Origin: DATCLS01 sp036563805
GTDB taxonomy: Bacteria; Actinomycetota; Acidimicrobiia; Acidimicrobiales; VFJN01
Reading direction: 5' to 3'
Assembly: GCA_036563805.1 (NCBI GenBank)
Contig: DATCLS010000102.1
Coordinates: forward strand, 1 to 64,000
Length of the DNA stretch: 64,000 nucleotides
Below are positions 25,767 to 35,076 of the stretch, one piece after another. Position 1 is the stretch's first letter. Every line of letters starts with the position of its first letter. Made by a program: the position numbers and the translations under genes. Below the pieces are notes generated by a model. That model ran no database searches, was not told the origin of the DNA, and saw only the letters and a list, made by a program, of their open reading frames with translations.

Positions 25767-28076
25767 CTACGCCTCTCCCCTGGTCGCGCTTGCCTTCAGC
25801 GTCGGCAGGTCGAGCGCCCGGTCGAGCATCTCGCGGTCCGCCGGCGTGTAGGGCCGGGCGATGCCGACCAGTTCGAGCGGCAGCTCGCCGTCGCCGGCCG
25901 GCGCTTCCCGGCCGGCGACGCCGGCTCCCTCGACCCCCGTCTCGGCCGCCCCCGACGCGTAGGCCTCGGGCGCCAGCGCCTTGGCCGCCTGGGGCATGGC
26001 CACCATGACCAGCAGGGTGATCACGACGAACCACCAGTTGCTGATCGTGCCTTGGTCGGCGGCGATGTAGGCGGCCGCCTCGACCGCCAGCCCGACGGCC
26101 AGCACCGGCTTGACTTTGCGCAACGGGCTGAAGTCGTCGACGAACCGGGTGACCACGCCGGACGGGTCGCGCCCCAGGCCCACCCCCATCAGCGCCGGCA
26201 TGACCAGCGTGAGGTTGGCCAGCCAGTTGAACATCCCCTCGAGGTTGGTGTGGTCGACGGCCAGCTTGTCGAACGTGTTCTGCAGCGCCACGAAGCCGGT
26301 GGCGAACAGGATCCCGCCGAACAGAGCGCCGCTCACGTAGCCGATGCCGCCGACGACGGTCAGCATCAGCAGCGACAGGCTGAGAAAGATCAGGTAGCGG
26401 TCCATGTTGGCCGAGCCGAGCTGGGCGGTCATGAGCGCCCCGCCCACCCCGGCGATGGCCGCCGAGGCCATGAACACGCCCAGCTTGAGCGTGAGCAGGT
26501 TCTGGCCCAGGGTGGCCGAGGCCGCCGGGCTGTCCTTCATCGCCGTGAGGCGCCGGCCGAACCCGCTGTGCCGCAGGGCGATGAGCGCCACGCCCAGCAC
26601 CGCGAACAGGATCGTGACGAACATGAGGAACGTCGGCATCGGCGCCAGGTCGACGGGCCCGAACTTGGGCCGGGGCACGGTGAGGTTGCCGCTCGGGAAG
26701 ATGCTGAACCGGGTGTGGAGGATCGGCAGCTGCCGCTCGGTGATCTCCCGCAGCACCATGTTCGACACCAGCTGGCCGAACGCCATCGTGGCCAGGGCCA
26801 GGTACAGGCCCCGCAGCCGCAGCGCCGGCAGCGCCACCAGCGCCCCGACCAGGGCGCACACCACCGCGGCCAGCACGTAGCCGACGATGTTGGAGCGGGC
26901 GTCGGGCCCGCTGCCGGTCACCCCGTAGTGGTGGACGATGATCGCCCCGATGGCCCCGAACGACAGCACGGCCAGGTTGATCTCGCCGGCGTAACCGGTC
27001 AGCAGCACCAGCGAGAGGGCGACGACCGCGGCGGTCATGCCGAACGCCAGGCTGTTGATGGCGGCCGGGGCCATGATGTTCCGCAGCAGGAACATCACGA
27101 CGACCAACACCACCGCCCAGACCACGGCGGAGCGGACGGTGGGCAGGCGGAACCGCTCGCGGGTCCGCAGCACCGTGGCCCCCCGCAGCCGGTCCTGGGG
27201 CAGGAACAGCAGCACGACGAACAGGGCGATCATGGGCAGCGAGACCCGGAAGTTGCCCGTCCACGTCCAGTCCTCGGCCGGGAAGTAGCCGATCACGTAG
27301 CTGCCGGCCAGGCCGAGCACGAGCGCCCCCAGGAACGTCCGGGGCAGGCTGCGCAGCCGGCCGAACATCGCCGCGGCGAAGGCGTCGATGACCAGCAGCG
27401 TCAGCGCGTTGGCGCTCATGGCCGAGCCCTGGATCGGCGTGATGAGGATGCCGGCCAGGGCGGCCAGGAACGCCCCCAGCGCCCAGGACAGGACGGCCAG
27501 CCGCTCGGGCCGGCCGCCGTTCAGCTCGAGCAGGTCGGGGTCGTCGACCACCGCCCGCATGGCCACGCCCTGCCGGGTCCGGAAGAACAGGTAGCGCAGG
27601 CCGAGGGCGATGGCGACCGCCAGCCCGATGGCGATGAACTCGTGCCACGACACGTTGACGCCGAACACGTCGACGGTCTTGCCCTCGCCGAAGAACTTGA
27701 GGAACAGGCGGGGCGTGCGCGGCTCTGGCTCCCAGATCCAGGTGGACAGCGCCAGGAACCCGAGCATCACGCTCACCGGTACGACGATGCGCGTCACCTC
27801 GGCCGTCCCCCGCAGGCCCCGCATCACCACGCCGTACAGGGCGGCCCCGAGGGCGGGGGCCAGCAGTCCCAGCACGACCAGGAGGGCCAGCGGCGTCGGC
27901 CACCCCCAGTCGAACCGGACCTGCCAATAGGTGAAGGCGGCCAGCATGGCGATGGCGCCGTGGGCGAAGTTGAAGATGCCCGAGGTCGTGTACGTGACGA
28001 CGAGGCCCGACGCCGCGATGCCGTACACGCCGCCGGTCACCAGGCCGAGGATCGTGTACTGGAGAAACGTCTCCAT
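25767..28076 (-). CDS. Fused LIV-type permease (LivH-LivM)
   Basis: 769 residues containing both channel subunits: a LivH-like half (about 1-290, beginning FLQYTILGLVTGGVYGIAA with GIFNFAHG) and a LivM-like half (about 320-660, with VLLTGYAGEINLAVLSFGAIGA and LPALRLRGLYLALATMAF). The C-terminal ~80 residues are a polar tail. Separate genes are usual in proteobacteria; HM fusions are fairly common in actinobacteria. It follows the binding-protein gene after 16 bases in the same operon. Confidence 0.92.
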   Translation of the reverse strand: METFLQYTILGLVTGGVYGIAASGLVVTYTTSGIFNFAHGAIAMLAAFTYWQVRFDWGWPTPLALLVVLGLLAPALGAALYGVVMRGLRGTAEVTRIVVPVSVMLGFLALSTWIWEPEPRTPRLFLKFFGEGKTVDVFGVNVSWHEFIAIGLAVAIALGLRYLFFRTRQGVAMRAVVDDPDLLELNGGRPERLAVLSWALGAFLAALAGILITPIQGSAMSANALTLLVIDAFAAAMFGRLRSLPRTFLGALVLGLAGSYVIGYFPAEDWTWTGNFRVSLPMIALFVVLLFLPQDRLRGATVLRTRERFRLPTVRSAVVWAVVLVVVMFLLRNIMAPAAINSLAFGMTAAVVALSLVLLTGYAGEINLAVLSFGAIGAIIVHHYGVTGSGPDARSNIVGYVLAAVVCALVGALVALPALRLRGLYLALATMAFGQLVSNMVLREITERQLPILHTRFSIFPSGNLTVPRPKFGPVDLAPMPTFLMFVTILFAVLGVALIALRHSGFGRRLTAMKDSPAASATLGQNLLTLKLGVFMASAAIAGVGGALMTAQLGSANMDRYLIFLSLSLLMLTVVGGIGYVSGALFGGILFATGFVALQNTFDKLAVDHTNLEGMFNWLANLTLVMPALMGVGLGRDPSGVVTRFVDDFSPLRKVKPVLAVGLAVEAAAYIAADQGTISNWWFVVITLLVMVAMPQAAKALAPEAYASGAAETGVEGAGVAGREAPAGDGELPLELVGIARPYTPADREMLDRALDLPTLKASATRGEA

Positions 28077-28092
28077 TTCGGCCCCCCGGGCC

Positions 28093-29520
28093 TCAGCCGC
28101 CGCCGTAGGTGGTGGAGACCCGGTCCTCGTTCAGGTTCGCCTGCTCGACCACCCGGCCCGACACGGGCTGGGTGTAGCTGTCGTCGCAGGCGAACTCGCC
28201 CTCCTCCTCGGGGTAGGCCTGCACGAACGAGGTGCCGTCGAGCCGCAGCAGCATCCCGCACTCGGGCGGCATGTTCTCGCCGGGGTTGCTCTCGGCGTGC
28301 ATGCCGCCGCCCGTCCAGCTCGTGATCTGCGACAGCTCGTCCAGCACGCAGTCGCGGGTCAAATCGGCGCCGCAGGCGTCGGCGGCGGTGGCCCACAGCA
28401 AGAACGACGACGCCGCCTGCTCGCCGAGCTGGCTGATGTCGCCGCCGTTCGCCTCGACGATGTCGATGTACTGCTGGGTGGCGGGGTTGCTGTCGGCCTG
28501 CTCGAACGGCGTGAACGCCGTGCGCATGAACACGTTGTCGCCGTTGCCCGAGGCGTTCCACTCGGCGAACGACTGGAGGTAGCTGTTGGGATCGGTGACC
28601 CAGATCGGCTCGTAGCCCTCCTGGGCCGCGGCGTCGAGCATGTTCTGGAGGTTGGGATAGGCCTGGCCCGAGTAGTAGATGGCCTCGGCGCCGCAGTCCT
28701 CGAGCTGCTGCACGAACGGCCGCCAGTCCGGCTCGCCCTGGATGTTGTACTCCTGCGGACAGTCGAGGAAGTTCCAGCCCACCTCGGGGAAGGTCTGGAG
28801 GACCTTGTCCTTGGTGTCGATCGTCGCCGCGAAGTTGCCGAACATGACGGTGGCGTTCTGCACCTCGTCGGGGTACAGCTCGGCCAACTGGGCGCCGGCG
28901 CTCACCGTGTAGAAGTCGACCGGGTTCGGCACGGCCTGGTACATGAGCGGCGCGTTGGCCGCGTCCGCGCTCACCGTGTAGGTGGGCACCATGGGCAGCT
29001 CGCAGCCCAGGCGGATCTCCTCCTGGGCCGAGTCCAGCGCCCACGCCTGGCCGACGAGCATGAACACCTCGTCGCAGGCCTGGGTCACGGCGCTCGTGAC
29101 CTCGGTGATGGCCGCGTCGTAGTAGTGGCCGACGATCTCGCGGCCGTTGATGCCGCCCTGCTCGTTGCACCACGCGATGAACGCCTCGACGGCGTCGGTC
29201 GTCTCATGGCTCAGCCCCGGCGACTGGGCGAAGCCGGCGTCGTCGCCGTAGCCGATGTGGACCTCGTCGGCGGTCACGCCCTGGTCGCCGCCTCCGGACG
29301 GCTCCTCGCCCTCCTCGGCCTCGCCGCACGGGGACTCGAGGTCGCCGAACGCGTCGGTGCCGGGATCGTTCCCCTCGTCCTCGGACTGGCTCTCGTTGCC
29401 CCCGCCGTCACCCGAGGCCGTGGGGTCCTCCCCGCGGTCCGAGCTGCACGAGGCCATGACAATGGCCAACACCGCCAAGGCGGCCAACCACCGCAACCTG
29501 GTCACCCGAGACCGAACCAC
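28093..29520 (-). CDS. LIV-type substrate-binding lipoprotein
   Basis: 475 residues from the GTG at 29520, chosen for the GGGGGAG site just upstream. A signal peptide (VTRLRWLAALAVLAIVMASC) ends in a lipobox with Cys25, followed by an acidic Gly/Ser/Glu linker. The periplasmic-binding type I fold is seen in DEVHIGYGDDAGF, GINGREIVGHYYDAAI, QACDEVFMLVGQAWALDS and the Cys pairs near the C-terminus. First gene of the operon, under a TCTGACA-type palindrome. Ligand unknown. Confidence 0.9.
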   Translation of the reverse strand: MVRSRVTRLRWLAALAVLAIVMASCSSDRGEDPTASGDGGGNESQSEDEGNDPGTDAFGDLESPCGEAEEGEEPSGGGDQGVTADEVHIGYGDDAGFAQSPGLSHETTDAVEAFIAWCNEQGGINGREIVGHYYDAAITEVTSAVTQACDEVFMLVGQAWALDSAQEEIRLGCELPMVPTYTVSADAANAPLMYQAVPNPVDFYTVSAGAQLAELYPDEVQNATVMFGNFAATIDTKDKVLQTFPEVGWNFLDCPQEYNIQGEPDWRPFVQQLEDCGAEAIYYSGQAYPNLQNMLDAAAQEGYEPIWVTDPNSYLQSFAEWNASGNGDNVFMRTAFTPFEQADSNPATQQYIDIVEANGGDISQLGEQAASSFLLWATAADACGADLTRDCVLDELSQITSWTGGGMHAESNPGENMPPECGMLLRLDGTSFVQAYPEEEGEFACDDSYTQPVSGRVVEQANLNEDRVSTTYGGG

Positions 29521-29587
29521 TCGTGCTCCCCCCTTCTGTTCCCGACCCCCCCGGGAACCACTGTCCGTGCCAACACTAATCGTATAA

Positions 29588-29606
29588 AGCTGACAGTGCA
29601 TCAGAT
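29588..29606. promoter_or_regulatory. TetR-type operator A of the ATCTGACA family
   Basis: AGCTGACAGTGCATCAGAT, 68 bases before the binding-protein start. Right next to it, on the gene strand, a TACGAT -10-like hexamer lies at 29584-29579, so the palindrome falls in the -35/-10 spacer. Confidence 0.6.
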
Positions 29607-29669
29607 TGCGGTCAGGCCCGCGCCGCCGGCCCGTTCTTCCTGGTCAGCGGGCGCATCCGGGTCGGTCCG

Positions 29670-30461
29670 TCACCCCGCCGGCCCCGGTTCGAGGAGCCGG
29701 TCCCGGAGCCCGTCGAGGGTGGGCGGCCCCAGGCCGAGGTCGGCGAGCAGCTGCGGGACCGAGCCGTGCTCCTGCCGCACCCGGTCGAGGAAGGCGAGCA
29801 TGACCTCGGCCCGGGTCTCCTGCATCCAGGCCGGCAGCGCGGCCGTGGCCGCCGCCGTGTCGGGCTCGTGGACCGCCGCCCACGCACGGAACCGGGCGCG
29901 GGCCCGCTCGGTCAGCGCGTAGTCGGCGGCGATCACGTCGTCGGGCACGCCCAGGTGGCCGAGCACGAGGGCGGCGAGCACCCCGGTCCGGTCCTTGCCC
30001 GCCGTGCAGTGGAACACCGCCGGCAGGGCGTCGGGCGCGGCCAGCGCCCGGAAGGCGGCGGCCACGGCCGCCCCGCCCCGCTCGAGCATCGCCAGGTAGA
30101 AGCCCGCCCGCTCCTCGGGGGACGGGGGCTCGGCGCTCGGCGGGGGCTCGCCGGGCCGCCCGTCGTCGCGCGCGTCGTCTGGTTCGTCGTCGATCATCGG
30201 CAGGTGGAGGTGGACGACCTCGTCCTCGCCCAGGGGCGCCCGGCCGTGGCGCGCCGCCTCCCGGGGCGTCCGCAGGTCGATCACCGTGCGCAGGCCCAGG
30301 CCCCGGACCACCTCGACGTCCGCAGGGGTGAGGCGGTGGAGCGTGTCGGCCCGGTACAGGACGCCGGTGCGGACCCGGCCGCCGTCAGCGGTCTCGTACC
30401 CGCCCACGTCACGGAAGTTGAAGCACGCGTCGAAGACGATCTGCCGACCGGCGAGCTCCAC
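29670..30461 (-). CDS. Protein tyrosine/serine phosphatase (Y_phosphatase3-like)
   Basis: 263 residues from GTG 30461. The catalytic P-loop is HCTAGKDRTG with nucleophile Cys152 and Arg158. N-terminal FNFRDVGGYETADGGRVRTGVLYRAD and LRTVIDLRT are the family hallmarks (MptpB/LipA type). A Pro/Glu/Asp-rich insertion occurs at about 105-130. Dephosphorylates phospho-Tyr/Ser or phosphoinositides in relatives. It stands alone: divergent from AlkA, and downstream of an importer operon that is read away from it. Longer in-frame starts exist upstream but lack protein-like sequence. Confidence 0.85.
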   Translation of the reverse strand: MELAGRQIVFDACFNFRDVGGYETADGGRVRTGVLYRADTLHRLTPADVEVVRGLGLRTVIDLRTPREAARHGRAPLGEDEVVHLHLPMIDDEPDDARDDGRPGEPPPSAEPPSPEERAGFYLAMLERGGAAVAAAFRALAAPDALPAVFHCTAGKDRTGVLAALVLGHLGVPDDVIAADYALTERARARFRAWAAVHEPDTAAATAALPAWMQETRAEVMLAFLDRVRQEHGSVPQLLADLGLGPPTLDGLRDRLLEPGPAG

Positions 30462-30595
30462 GGGACGAGCGTAGGCCGCCGCCTGGCCCGAGCCGCCGGC
30501 CCCGTCCCGGACCTGGGCGGTCGTCGGGGTGGGCCGGCTGAGCCGCCGCGAAACCGCTTGGCGGCGCCCCGCCTGGTCGGCCACGGTGGGCGGCC

Positions 30596-31510
30596 GTGCG
30601 CGACGCGACGGACGGGACCGAGGACGCCGGCTCACCGGGCGCGGCCGCTGTCCGGCTGCCGGTGCGGCCGCCGTTCGACCGGGCGGCGCTGCTCGACTTC
30701 CTGCGAAACCGGGCCGTGGCCGGCGTCGAGGCGTGCGACGGCACCACCTACCGCCGGGCCCTCCGGCTCCCGGGCGGCCCGGTGACGCTGGCCCTCACGC
30801 CGAGCGACGACCACGTCGCCTGCACGGTCCGCGGCGCACGCCCGCCGGACGGGCAGGCAGCGGAGCAGGCCGCCGAACGGGCCGCCACCGTCGCCCGCCG
30901 GATGCTCGACCTCGACGCCGACGCCCCGGCCATCGTCGCCGACCTGGGCCGCGACCCGCTGCTCGGCCCCCTGGTGCGCGCCCGCCCCGGCCTGCGGGTG
31001 CCGGGCCACCCCGACCCGTTCGAGGTGCTGGTCCGGGCGATCGTCGGCCAGCAGGTGTCGGTCGCCGGGGCCCGGACCGTGCTCGGCCGCATCGTCGCCG
31101 CCCTCGGCGAGCCCCTGGCCGCGCCGGACGGCCCCGTCACGACCTGCTTCCCGACCCCCGAGGAGGTCGCTGCGGCGCCGCCGGCCGTCTTCCCCATGCC
31201 CCGGGCCCGGGCCGAGACGCTGCGGCGGGTGGCGGCGGCGGTGGCGGCCGGCGAGCTCGACCTCGCCGGCGACGCCCGCGACCTGGAGCGCCGGCTGCTG
31301 GCCGTGCCGGGCATCGGGCCGTGGACGGTCGCCTACGTGGCGCTGCGGGCGCTCGGCGACCGCGACGTCTTCCTCCCCACCGACCTCGGGGTCCGTCGGG
31401 CGCTCGAGCGCCTCGGCCTCCCCGGCGACCCCCGGTCCGCGGCGGCGCGGGCCGAGGCCTGGCGGCCGTGGCGGTCGTACGCCCTCCTCTATCTGTGGAC
31501 CGCGGCCTGA
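30596..31510 (+). CDS. alkA: DNA-3-methyladenine glycosylase II (AlkA type)
   Basis: 304 residues from GTG. An AlkA N-terminal domain (about 20-110) is followed by the helix-hairpin-helix glycosylase domain. The hairpin reads LAVPGIGPWTVAYVALRALGD and the catalytic Asp is D263 in FLPTDLGVRRAL. It excises alkylated purines in base-excision repair. In many actinobacteria this domain is fused to Ada; here it is separate and no ada gene is nearby. IVGQQVSVAGARTVLGRIV is the conserved central helix pair. Confidence 0.92.
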   Translation: MRDATDGTEDAGSPGAAAVRLPVRPPFDRAALLDFLRNRAVAGVEACDGTTYRRALRLPGGPVTLALTPSDDHVACTVRGARPPDGQAAEQAAERAATVARRMLDLDADAPAIVADLGRDPLLGPLVRARPGLRVPGHPDPFEVLVRAIVGQQVSVAGARTVLGRIVAALGEPLAAPDGPVTTCFPTPEEVAAAPPAVFPMPRARAETLRRVAAAVAAGELDLAGDARDLERRLLAVPGIGPWTVAYVALRALGDRDVFLPTDLGVRRALERLGLPGDPRSAAARAEAWRPWRSYALLYLWTAA

Positions 31511-31527
31511 GGCGCCCTGCGGGCGCC
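31511..31527. terminator. Short hairpin between convergent genes
   Basis: GGCGCCC-TGC-GGGCGCC begins directly after the alkA stop and lies before the end of the convergent cupin gene. Confidence 0.4.
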
Positions 31528-31562
31528 GCGCCCCTCGAGTCCCTCCGGACCGTCCGGGCGAC

Positions 31563-32132
31563 TCAGGTCCCTCCGGAGCCTCCCGAGCCCTCGGCCGTGG
31601 GGGCCCACTGGGCGCGGAGGTCGCTCAGCCAGTCCGGGAAGTCGATCTCCGGGTCCGGCAGCGGCTCGACCCCGTGCTCGCGCAGCGCCTGCTCGTACAG
31701 CTCGGGCCGGTCGCCCCACGACCGGGGGTCGCCCATCATGACCTCGAACAGCACGGCGCCCTCGGGGCCGGCCCGGAGCGGCCCGAAGGCGGCGCCGAGC
31801 GGCAGCTCGATGTGGGTGCCGGCCGGGCACGGCCGGTCGCCGCACCACAGCTCGCCCTCGATCACGAACAGGACGTGCGGGCTGTAGTGGCCGTGGCGGC
31901 GCACGATCATCCCCGGGTCGTACCGGGCATACAGCGACAGGTACGGCGGGTCGGGGCTGAAGGCGAGCCACTTCTCCCACACCGACGACGTCGAGCCGTC
32001 GGCGTTGCGCTGGGCCTTGACCCGCTGCCAGGGCACGTCGGGGTCGTCGAGGTGCCGGAAGGTCGGCTGCTTGGCCGGGTCCCGCGGGGTGGGATCGCGC
32101 GGTCCGGGACCACGCGGTGTGGGATCGCTCAT
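31563..32132 (-). CDS. Cupin-domain protein
   Basis: 189 residues. The first ~20 residues are a Pro/Asp/Arg/Gly repeat (DPTPR, DPTPRDP). A single cupin barrel follows (about 60-150) with the metal-binding pattern RRHGHYSPHVLFVIEGELWCG and a second strand AGTHIELPLGAAFGPLRAG. Small cupins of this kind act as dioxygenases, isomerases or sensors. It is the third gene of a minus-strand unit behind LivG-type ATPase and cyclase genes, so it probably acts on the imported compound. Confidence 0.75.
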   Translation of the reverse strand: MSDPTPRGPGPRDPTPRDPAKQPTFRHLDDPDVPWQRVKAQRNADGSTSSVWEKWLAFSPDPPYLSLYARYDPGMIVRRHGHYSPHVLFVIEGELWCGDRPCPAGTHIELPLGAAFGPLRAGPEGAVLFEVMMGDPRSWGDRPELYEQALREHGVEPLPDPEIDFPDWLSDLRAQWAPTAEGSGGSGGT

Positions 32133-32205
32133 CGGTCCGGTCTCCCCTCGCTCGGTCGCTACGCTGCGTGTTCCCCGTGGAACTTGCGAACCGGCGCCGG
32201 CCCGG

Positions 32206-33141
32206 CTACTTGACCGCCACCGGGTTGACCGGCGAGCCGACCGCGTTGGTGAACGGCTCGGGCGACGCCTCGAGCAGGAACTCGTAGACCCCGTCCTCGG
32301 CGCAGTCCGCCGCCAGGTCCTCGAGCTGCCAGTTCTGGCCCTGGGTCAGGCCCATCTCGACGATGTGGAGCAGGTGGACCGGCAGGATGGCCGCCGGGTC
32401 CTCGCCCGGGTAGACCTCGAACGTCAGGTTGTCGGTGGCGACCGCGGCGACGTCGCGGTCGCGGAACCACTCGACGGTCTTGAGCGACGGGCCCGGCGCC
32501 GGGGTCGAGTAGGCCACCTTGTCGGGCTGCTCCTGGCGGAGGAACTGCATCTGGCCGGTGCGGATCAGCACGACGTCGCCCGGCTCGACCCGCACCTTGG
32601 CCAGCTCCTCGGCGGCGTCGAGGTCCTCGGCGGTGAGGGCGTAGCCGCCCTCCAGCCGGTCGACGCCCTTGGCCCGGGCCACGTCGAGGAGCACGCCCCG
32701 GCTCACCAGCGTGCGGATCTTGTGGATGCCGCACTTGTGGGCCCCGAACACGTCGATGCTCTCGATCGGGAACCCGTTGTACATCCGGCCGGCGTAGCTG
32801 ACGTGCCCCAGGCCGTCCCAGTGGGTGGCCGCCTGAAGGCCCATCACCACCAGGTCGTCGCTGGTGCAGAAGTCGGAGGGGTCGCCGGTCATCGACGTGT
32901 TGATGGCGACCATCGTCCGGGTCGGGTTGAGCCGGCCGGGGATGAGCCCCGTCTGCACGCCCTCGGCCTCCGACAGGGGCAGCGCCAGCGAGAACGTCCG
33001 GCCGGTGCGGGCGCACGCGACGCCCCGCCGCACGACCTCCGGCGTGATCAGGTTGATCGTGCCGATCTCGTCGTCGTCCCCCCAGCGGCCCCAGTTGCAC
33101 ACCTTGCGGGCCAGCTCGTGGAAGTAGTCCGGCAGCGCCAT
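32206..33141 (-). CDS. Cyclase/kynurenine-formamidase family metal hydrolase
   Basis: 311 residues. The family metal motif HxGTHxD appears as THWDGLGH (residues 106-113, His107, Asp109 and His113 as candidate Mn/Zn ligands). Strands TINLITPEVVRRG and GDVVLIRTGQM are typical. Relatives hydrolyse N-formylkynurenine, isatin or cyclic amides and esters. AGGAGG precedes the ATG at 5 bases. It is placed 23 bases downstream of a LivG-type ATPase gene, which links it to an uptake system for a cyclic or aromatic compound. Confidence 0.85.
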   Translation of the reverse strand: MALPDYFHELARKVCNWGRWGDDDEIGTINLITPEVVRRGVACARTGRTFSLALPLSEAEGVQTGLIPGRLNPTRTMVAINTSMTGDPSDFCTSDDLVVMGLQAATHWDGLGHVSYAGRMYNGFPIESIDVFGAHKCGIHKIRTLVSRGVLLDVARAKGVDRLEGGYALTAEDLDAAEELAKVRVEPGDVVLIRTGQMQFLRQEQPDKVAYSTPAPGPSLKTVEWFRDRDVAAVATDNLTFEVYPGEDPAAILPVHLLHIVEMGLTQGQNWQLEDLAADCAEDGVYEFLLEASPEPFTNAVGSPVNPVAVK

Positions 33142-33164
33142 CGATCCTCCTGGCTAGGTTGCGT

Positions 33165-33983
33165 TCATCCGAGGTAGGCGTCCCGCACCGCCGGGTCGGC
33201 CCGCACGTCGGCGGGGGTCCCGTCGGCCAGGACCGATCCGAGATGCAGCACCACCACACGGTCGCACGCCCGCATGACGAGGCCGACATCGTGCTCGATC
33301 AGCACGACGGCGCTGCCATGGCGGTCGCGCACGCCGTGCACCACGTCCAACAGCCGGTCCGCCTCGGCGTCGTCCAGCCCGGACGTGGGCTCGTCGAGCA
33401 GCAGCACCCGCGGCGGGTCGATCACGGCCCGGGCCAGCTCGACCATGCGGGCCCGGCCGATGGGCAGCCGGCCGGCGGGCACGTCGCGCACGTCGGCCAG
33501 GCCGCAACGGTCGAGGACCTCCTCCACCCGCTCCCGCCGCTGCCGCTCGCGCTGGCGGCGGCCCGGGAGCCGGGCGACGTCGCCGGCCAGACCGCCGCCG
33601 CCTCCCCGCCACTCGAGCGCCACCAGCAGGTTGTCGGCCACCGACAGGGCCCCGAACGTCTGCTGGCGCTGGAACGTGCGCCGCAGGCCGCGGCGGGCCC
33701 GCCAGGTGGCGGACCGGCGGGTGACGGGGACGCCGTCGAGCACGACCTCGCCCCGGCTCGGCGGGCGCACCCCGGACAGCACGTCGAACAGCGTGGTCTT
33801 GCCCGCCCCGTTGGGGCCGATGACACCGCACGTCTCACCCGGGGCGAAGGCCAGGTCGACACCGTCGAGGGCGGCCACCCCGCCGAAGCGGACGGACACC
33901 GACCGGGCCTCGAGCACGGCCGGCCCGCCGCGGTCATCGACCGCGAGCGCCACCGCCCCCGCTGCGCTGTCGTCTGCGACCAC
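33165..33983 (-). CDS. LIV-type ABC importer ATPase (LivG type) of second system
   Basis: 272 residues with a ~20-residue extension. Walker A GPNGAGKTT, LivG hallmark RRTFQRQQTFGALSVADNL, Walker B VLLLDEPTSGLDDAE. The signature motif is LPIGRARMVELARA, degenerate as in other LivG proteins. A Gly/Arg-rich insertion occurs at about 125-150. Its partner permeases and LivF-type ATPase are encoded divergently at 36340-39300, so this importer is split across one promoter region. It heads the unit with cyclase and cupin genes. Confidence 0.9.
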   Translation of the reverse strand: MVADDSAAGAVALAVDDRGGPAVLEARSVSVRFGGVAALDGVDLAFAPGETCGVIGPNGAGKTTLFDVLSGVRPPSRGEVVLDGVPVTRRSATWRARRGLRRTFQRQQTFGALSVADNLLVALEWRGGGGGLAGDVARLPGRRQRERQRRERVEEVLDRCGLADVRDVPAGRLPIGRARMVELARAVIDPPRVLLLDEPTSGLDDAEADRLLDVVHGVRDRHGSAVVLIEHDVGLVMRACDRVVVLHLGSVLADGTPADVRADPAVRDAYLG

Positions 33984-34029
33984 GGCGTCCCTCCTGGTCC
34001 CCCCTGCCCCGCACCGCGCCGGGCACCCA

Positions 34030-34048
34030 ATCTGACACTGTATCAGAA
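34030..34048. promoter_or_regulatory. TetR-type operator B of the ATCTGACA family
   Basis: ATCTGACACTGTATCAGAA lies between the LivG-type gene (start 33983) and the divergent SDR gene (start 34083). One site can serve both directions. Confidence 0.65.
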
Positions 34049-34082
34049 ACGACGATCACCAGACTGAACAAGGATCAGCCCT

Positions 34083-34838
34083 ATGAACATGGATGGGAAG
34101 GTGGCGCTGGTGACCGGCGGAGCGACGGGGATCGGCCGGGAGGCCGTCCTGCGGTTCGCCGCCGCCGGTGCCCGGGTCGTGGTGGCCGACGTCGCCGAGG
34201 AGGCGGCCGAGCGGACTGTGGCCGACGTGGCCGCCGCCGGCGGCGAGGCGCGCTTCGTGCGGGCCGACGTCACGAGCCCGGACGACACCCAGTCCATGGT
34301 GCGGGCTGCGGTCCAGGCGTTCGGCGGGCTCGACGTCGCCGTGAACAACGCCGGCATGAGCGGCCGGCCGGGCGGCATCACCGACTGCCCGCTCCCCCAG
34401 TGGCACGACACGCTCGCCCTCAACCTGACCGGCGTGTTCCTGTCGATGCGGGCCGAGGTCCCGGCGCTGCTCGAGCGGGGTGGCGGCGCCATCGTCAACA
34501 CCGCGTCGGGCGCCGGGCTCATCGGCTTCCCGGCCCTGCCGGCCTACGTGGCCAGTAAGCACGGCGTGGTCGGGCTCACGAAGTCGGTGGCCCTGGAGCT
34601 GGCGACCCGGGGCGTGCGGGTCAACGCCGTGTGCCCGGGGACGACCTGCACGCCGATGATCGAGTCGTTCGTGGCCGGCGCCCCCGAGATGGAGAAGCTG
34701 ATGACGGCCAGCTCGCCGGTCGGCCGCATGGCCGAACCGGGCGAGGTGGCGGCCGCCATCGTCTGGCTGTGCTCGGACGAGGCGGCGTTCGTCAACGGCG
34801 TGGCGCTACCGGTCGACGCCGGCGCCGTCGCCCAGTGA
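34083..34838 (+). CDS. Short-chain dehydrogenase/reductase
   Basis: 251 residues, classical SDR length. NAD(P) motif TGGATGIG (11-18), NNAG (NAGMSG) and catalytic Tyr155-x3-Lys159 (YVASK), with the family Ser in NTASGAG. Acidic VVADV after strand 2 suggests NAD preference. An AAGGAT site precedes the ATG; a second in-frame ATG lies two codons on. Probably oxidises a hydroxyl of the imported substrate, since it shares an operator with the importer genes. Confidence 0.9.
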   Translation: MNMDGKVALVTGGATGIGREAVLRFAAAGARVVVADVAEEAAERTVADVAAAGGEARFVRADVTSPDDTQSMVRAAVQAFGGLDVAVNNAGMSGRPGGITDCPLPQWHDTLALNLTGVFLSMRAEVPALLERGGGAIVNTASGAGLIGFPALPAYVASKHGVVGLTKSVALELATRGVRVNAVCPGTTCTPMIESFVAGAPEMEKLMTASSPVGRMAEPGEVAAAIVWLCSDEAAFVNGVALPVDAGAVAQ

Positions 34839-34884
34839 TGGCCGGCTGAGCCGCCGGGCATCGGGCACCCGGCCCCATCAATCC

Positions 34885-34911
34885 GGTCCCAACGGCCCGG
34901 GCGTTGGGGCC
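34885..34911 (+). terminator. Hairpin downstream of SDR gene
   Basis: A 10-bp stem (34885-34894 with 34902-34911, one T-G wobble) and 7-base loop, 46 bases after the SDR stop and upstream of the next promoter. It separates the two plus-strand units. Confidence 0.5.
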
Positions 34912-34975
34912 GGGGCCCCACGACGCCGGCCCGGTCCGGCCTGGCGAACCGCGTTCACGGTCGCGATTTTGGTTC

Positions 34976-35004
34976 TTGTCACATTGTTGCCGTTCACTTA
35001 CGAT
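34976..35004 (+). promoter_or_regulatory. Near-consensus sigma-A-type promoter
   Basis: TTGTCA (34976-34981), a 17-base spacer and TACGAT (34999-35004). The operator at 35013-35031 then covers the expected transcription start, so a bound repressor would block initiation. Confidence 0.65.
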
Positions 35005-35012
35005 GCCGGCAG

Positions 35013-35031
35013 ATCTGACAAGGTGTCAGAT
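35013..35031. promoter_or_regulatory. TetR-type operator C (perfect palindrome)
   Basis: ATCTGACA-AGG-TGTCAGAT has perfect 8-bp arms. It is the best copy of the four-site family and lies just downstream of the -10 hexamer, 46 bases before the binding-protein start. Confidence 0.75.
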
Positions 35032-35076
35032 ATGGGCCGGTTGCGCCGGGGGGCGCTTCGGTAGGGGGGACGACAC

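Noticed and set aside
25019..33983. Degenerate ABC signature motifs (IPTGQ, LPIGR) in both LivG-type ATPases
   Set aside because: LivG proteins commonly diverge from LSGGQ at this place, so this is family-typical and not a sign of inactivation.
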